From: an uncultured Collinsella sp.
GTDB taxonomy: Bacteria; Actinomycetota; Coriobacteriia; Coriobacteriales; Coriobacteriaceae
Length of the DNA: 42,241 bases
Assembly (NCBI GenBank): GCA_900547655.1
Contig: URHQ01000007.1
Coordinates: 1 to 42,241 of the forward strand
Direction: 5' to 3'
Shown here: positions 39,137 through 42,241 of the stretch, one piece after another
How the letters are laid out: each line of letters opens with the position of its first letter
Position numbering within the stretch: position 1 is the first letter of the stretch
Position numbers and translations under genes: made by a program
Notes under the pieces: model-generated
What the model was told of the DNA's origin: nothing
Seen by the model: the letters and a program-made list of their open reading frames with translations, nothing else
The model's database searches: none

Positions 39137-40654
39137 TTAGGCATCGTACGCCGCAAGGGTGCGCTTGAGAATCGAACCGTCGCGCTCGCAAGGCTCGGGT
39201 CCGTTCTTGCGCAGCATACACTCTTCCTCGCCCTTACCGGTCACGATGACCACGGCAGGACGGACGGTTTCGCGCACGGCGGTCTCGATAGCGGCAACGC
39301 GATCAGTCACGATTTGCCAGTTATCATTTCCCTGCGCTTGAACGTTGCGCGCGATCTCGGCGCAAATATCTTCGACATCCTCGGGGCCGGGGTCGTCCTC
39401 GGTAATCACGATTCGGTCGGCATACTTGCCAGCGGCGATGCCCATCGTGGTGCGTCGATCGACACCCTTACCGCCCGTAGCGCCAAATACAACCGCCAGC
39501 TCGCGCTCGGGATAATTCTCGCGCAAGTCGCGCAGGAGTGTCTCGAGGCTCATGCCGTTATGTGCAAAATCGACGATACCCAGGATTTTGCCCGATACGG
39601 ACGGATAGAGCTCCATACGGCCAGGAACGAAGACGCCCTCAAAGCCGTGGACGATGCCCTCTTCGGAAATGTCCAGGGCCTCGGCGCAGGCAATAGCGGC
39701 AAGCGCGTTGGACACATTGAATTTAACCGGCGTGGGAATCACCATGTCGCGCGTAAAGCGGGGCGTGCGCACCGTTGCCACCACGCCGCAGTCACCATTA
39801 CGAATCGCCAGCGCAAGCACGTCGGCACGCTCGTCGGTCAGGGAGAACGTCACCGTGCGCTCGCAGCGGGACGCCGCCTCGAGCACGCGGTCGACGTGGT
39901 CCATATCGAGGTTGATCACAGCAAAGCGGCTCTGCGAAAAAATCTTGAGCTTGCTGGCAAAGTAATCCTCAAGCGTGGGATGCTCAATCGGCGAAATGTG
40001 ATCCTCGCCGATATTGGTAAAGGCGCCGACTTCAAAGGCGATCTTGCCCGTGCGCTCGTATTTGAGGCCCTGGCTCGATGCCTCCATAACCAGCCACGGG
40101 GCACCCGCCTCCGCAGCATGCGCGATGCGAGACTGCAGCAGAAAGGATTCGGGGGTCGTCAGCTTGGAAGGGCCCGTCTCGATGCCGTCGTCGAACTCAA
40201 TGCCCGTATTAAGAGCGGGTCGATGACAGCCCGTAAGCTTGGCCTCGTTGGCAAGAATGCCACGCAGATAAAAGCTGCAGGTCGACTTGCCCTTGGTGCC
40301 TGTAAAGGCGCAGACCTTCACCTTACCCGACGGGTGCCCATAAAAGGCATCTGCCACCACGGCGAGCGTGCGACGAATATCGCTCACAATCACCGCGGGA
40401 AGATCAACATCGTAATCGACCTCGGAAACGTAGGCCACGGCGCCATCGGAGATTGCCGAAAGCAGGTACTCGCGCTTAAACGCACGGCCCTTGCAGACGA
40501 ACAACGTGCCCGGACGCACCTGGCGCGAGTCATCAGTTGCAAACTCAATGCGCTGGTCGTACGAAGCGCTCGGTCTGGAAACAACAAGGTCATCTTCCTC
40601 GAGCAACTCTATATAGCGCATCAGAGTTAGCTTCTCTTGTGTCGGACTCGACAT
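39137..40654 (-). CDS. MurE-family UDP-N-acetylmuramyl peptide ligase
   Basis: Mur ligases add amino acids to UDP-MurNAc peptides using ATP. The 505-residue protein has FATDDSRQVRPGTLFVCKG at the N domain, P-loop TGTKGKST (about 118-125), KLTTPESF, EASSQGL, the carbamylated Lys region (YFASKLKIF) and the C-terminal VDFAHNGMSLETLL and GATGGKG. The meso-DAP-specific DNPR motif of MurE is not present; the position reads EDDPGPED (about 419-426). So the amino acid is uncertain; lysine or ornithine addition, or a MurE paralogue role, are options. The start at 40654 has GAGAGG 7 nt upstream. Confidence 0.85.
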   Translation of the reverse strand: MSSPTQEKLTLMRYIELLEEDDLVVSRPSASYDQRIEFATDDSRQVRPGTLFVCKGRAFKREYLLSAISDGAVAYVSEVDYDVDLPAVIVSDIRRTLAVVADAFYGHPSGKVKVCAFTGTKGKSTCSFYLRGILANEAKLTGCHRPALNTGIEFDDGIETGPSKLTTPESFLLQSRIAHAAEAGAPWLVMEASSQGLKYERTGKIAFEVGAFTNIGEDHISPIEHPTLEDYFASKLKIFSQSRFAVINLDMDHVDRVLEAASRCERTVTFSLTDERADVLALAIRNGDCGVVATVRTPRFTRDMVIPTPVKFNVSNALAAIACAEALDISEEGIVHGFEGVFVPGRMELYPSVSGKILGIVDFAHNGMSLETLLRDLRENYPERELAVVFGATGGKGVDRRTTMGIAAGKYADRIVITEDDPGPEDVEDICAEIARNVQAQGNDNWQIVTDRVAAIETAVRETVRPAVVIVTGKGEEECMLRKNGPEPCERDGSILKRTLAAYDA

Positions 40655-40815
40655 ACAAAGACCTCTCTCGCTAAATTCAGCCTTAAAGGGCAAAAGACGT
40701 CCCGCGGCAGAAACGATGAAACATTCTGTATTATCAACCATCCTAATATGCCACCTGGCCTTGCGCGCACTGCAGCCTTCTAAAAAATTGCATGGACTGT
40801 GCCGTGGGTTAATAA

Positions 40816-40908
40816 ATGGCAACAGTGTCCACCCCGCGTAAAAACAAGGAAATCTGGATGCTGTTCTTTAACATAGCGTTCACAACCACGACCCGCCGCT
40901 TCGTCTGA
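40816..40908 (+). CDS. Possible 30-residue leader peptide
   Basis: ATG at 40816 opens a frame ending TGA at 40908, reading MATVSTPRKNKEIW near the start and FTTTTRRFV at the end. Four Thr codons in a row lie in the 5' arm of the terminator at 40884-40924, a layout that could let ribosomes control termination. There is no clear ribosome binding site, so it may equally be chance. The rest of the 40655-41053 gap holds no other gene. Confidence 0.3.
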   Translation: MATVSTPRKNKEIWMLFFNIAFTTTTRRFV

Positions 40909-40928
40909 AGATCGGGCCGTGGTTTTTT
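40884..40928 (+). terminator. Intrinsic terminator upstream of asnB
   Basis: AACCACG-a-CCCG (40884-40895) pairs with CGGG-c-CGTGGTT (40913-40924), followed by a T run (TTTTTTC). It lies 126 nt before asnB on the plus strand, with no longer gene upstream on that strand, so it ends a short RNA or is an attenuator of asnB. Confidence 0.8.
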
Positions 40929-41053
40929 CGGTTCGCTCGGCGCTTATGCCCTATCACGAAACAAAAGATTGGCATGATAGTAAAGATTATTTGACATCAG
41001 CTGCCGCGATCCTTGCGGCAGTACACCTGAGCCGTCAGCAGAAAGGATCTTGC

Positions 41054-42197
41054 ATGTGCGGTTTTGTCGGTTTTACCGGTACAGATGAACAAAGTGAGCT
41101 GGTTCTCACGGCCATGATGAATCGCATCATCCACCGTGGTCCCGATATGGGCGGCCAGCATATCGTCGACAACGTTGCCCTTGGCTTCCGTCGTCTTTCG
41201 ATTCTCGATCTTTCCGAAGCTGGAGCTCAGCCCATGTCGAGCGACGACGGCAAGGTCACGATTGTCTTCAACGGAGAGATCTACAACTTCCAGGAGCTTC
41301 GCGCCGAGCTGGAGGCAGCCGGCTACGCCTTCCACTGCAACGCCGATACCGAGGTCCTGGTACACGGCTACGAGGAGTGGGGCGAGGACCTGGTCAACCG
41401 CCTGCGCGGCATGTACGCGTTCGTGATTCACGATCAGAACAAGAACAAACTCTTTGGCGCTCGCGACATCTTTGGTATCAAGCCGTTCTATTACTACCAG
41501 GCATCCGATGGCTCGCTGCTATTTGGCTCCGAGATCAAGAGCTTCCTGGACCACCCCAAGTTTGAGAAGGCTGTCAACCACGACGCGCTGCGCCCCTACC
41601 TGACGCTGCAATTCCCCGCCACGGAGGAGACCTTCTTTAAGGGCGTGTTCAAGCTTGCCCCGGCGCATTGCTTTACGTATGACCTGACGACCAACACCAT
41701 GGACATCAAGCGTTACTGGAGCTGTGACTTCACCGACGACAACTCCAAGACCTTCGAGGAGTACGTGGACGAGTGCGACAAGGTCGTGCACGAAAGCGTC
41801 GCTGCGCACCGAATCGCCGATGTTAAGGTGGGCTCGTTCCTTTCTGGCGGCGTGGACTCCAGCTACATTGCCGCCTGTCTCATGCCCGACACCACGTATT
41901 CTGTCGGCTTTGATTACAAGAACTTCAACGAGACCAACTACGCCGCCGAGCTTTCCGACAAGCTGGGCATCAAGAACGTCCGCAAGATGATTACCGCCGA
42001 CGAGTTCTTCGATGCACTGCCCGATATCCAGTATCACATGGACGAGCCGCAATCGAACCTGTCCAGCGTGCCGCTGTACTATCTGGCGCAGATGGCTTCC
42101 GAGGAGGTCACCGTCGTCCTTTCGGGCGAGGGTGCCGACGAGCTGTTTGCCGGCTATGAGTGGTACGAGGACACCCCCGAGATGCGCTCCTTTAAGA
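41054..42197 (+). CDS. asnB: Asparagine synthase, glutamine-hydrolysing (partial)
   Basis: AsnB makes asparagine from aspartate, ATP and glutamine. The 381 codons seen start MCGFVGF, with the catalytic Cys2 of the class II glutaminase domain, then HRGPD, FNGEIYNFQELR and ARDIFGIKPFYY. The synthetase domain follows with the ATP loop SFLSGGVDSSYIAA (about 255-270) and VLSGEGADELFAGYEWY. Family length is over 500, so the C terminus is missing: the contig runs into library adapter at 42198 in mid-gene, and the open frame continues into 15 residues of adapter-encoded peptide that must be removed. AAAGGA lies 7 nt before ATG 41054. A CTGCCGC/GCGGCAG stem (41001-41021) is in the leader. Confidence 0.96.
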
Positions 42198-42241
42198 CTG
42201 TCTCTTATACACATCTCCGAGCCCACGAGACCGGAGCCTAT
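42198..42241 (-). other. Nextera i7 adapter remnant (not genomic)
   Basis: CTGTCTCTTATACACATCT (Tn5 mosaic end) starts at 42198; the adapter runs to 42231 and is followed by the index CGGAGCCT (42232-42239) and AT. It is the reverse complement of 6-49. On the minus strand it encodes the well-known contaminant peptide MGSEMCIRDS. Confidence 0.98.

Noticed and set aside
40882..40930. Terminator for the MurE-like gene
   Set aside because: That gene starts at 40654 and runs leftward; the hairpin has its T run on the plus strand only.
1..42241. Inverted copies of the Tn5 mosaic end at both ends, as if the window were a transposon
   Set aside because: The mosaic ends continue into Illumina adapter and index sequence; they are library artefacts. 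There is no transposase.

Overview
The window is one assembled contig of chromosomal DNA from an anaerobic, GC-rich actinobacterium. Gene order and protein style point to Coriobacteriia, most likely a Collinsella-like gut species. That is inferred from the gene neighbourhoods and family recollection; no search was run. Both ends are not biology: 1-49 and 42198-42241 are untrimmed Nextera/Tn5 library adapter with the same 8-nt i7 index, so native sequence runs from about 50 to 42197 and the last gene (asnB) is cut by the adapter.

Layout. 165-2788 (+): a cytoplasmic ParB-like/BMP fusion protein translationally coupled to a metallophosphoesterase. 2914-7363 (-): a translation/secretion block, tRNA-Tyr, tRNA-Thr, tRNA-Met, tuf, rpmG, tRNA-Trp, secE, nusG, rplK, rplA, with two strong sigma70-type promoters sharing the same upstream box. 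7300-8240: a gene-poor stretch with three tandem inverted-repeat units, a tRNA-Thr and twin operators. 8243-9583 (+): a HipA-like kinase with its own N-terminal DNA-binding domain. 9611-15142 (-): the disA-ispD-ispF-cysS-rlmB-yacP block. 15280-16067 (+): a manganese (yybP-ykoY) riboswitch and mntP. 16108-17969 (+): a classical hipBA module behind three evenly spaced operators. 18096-27713 (-): pepD, clpC, and a giant 2-hydroxyacyl-CoA dehydratase activase with a TetR regulator and a 21-bp palindromic operator. 27995-30424 (-): a small membrane protein and a ThrE-family exporter. 30777-35107 (-): lysS (fused to a tRNA-binding domain), greA, tatA, tRNA-Pro, ispE, veg. 35238-40654 (-): a MurE-like ligase, HAD phosphatase, murI, rph, rdgB, dtd. 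41054-42197 (+): partial asnB.

Most genes are conserved housekeeping functions: translation, isoprenoid precursors (IspD, IspE and IspF of the MEP pathway), c-di-AMP signalling, cell wall, RNA processing and nucleotide-pool cleaning. The accessory content is the pair of HipA-family kinases about 7 kb apart, with different regulatory designs: one carries its DNA-binding module in cis, the other uses a separate HipB. A second theme is a set of intergenic palindromes that differ in their arms but share a GGGAC/GTCCC core and often begin on the stop codon of the neighbouring gene.

The best candidates for something undescribed are the single-gene HTH-HipA kinase with paired operators (8172-9583), the GGGAC palindrome family, the three-unit inverted-repeat cluster at 7635-7853, and the ParB/BMP plus phosphoesterase pair. 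Long ORFs antisense to clpC, cysS, tuf, lysS and the ribosomal genes are codon-bias shadows and are not annotated.
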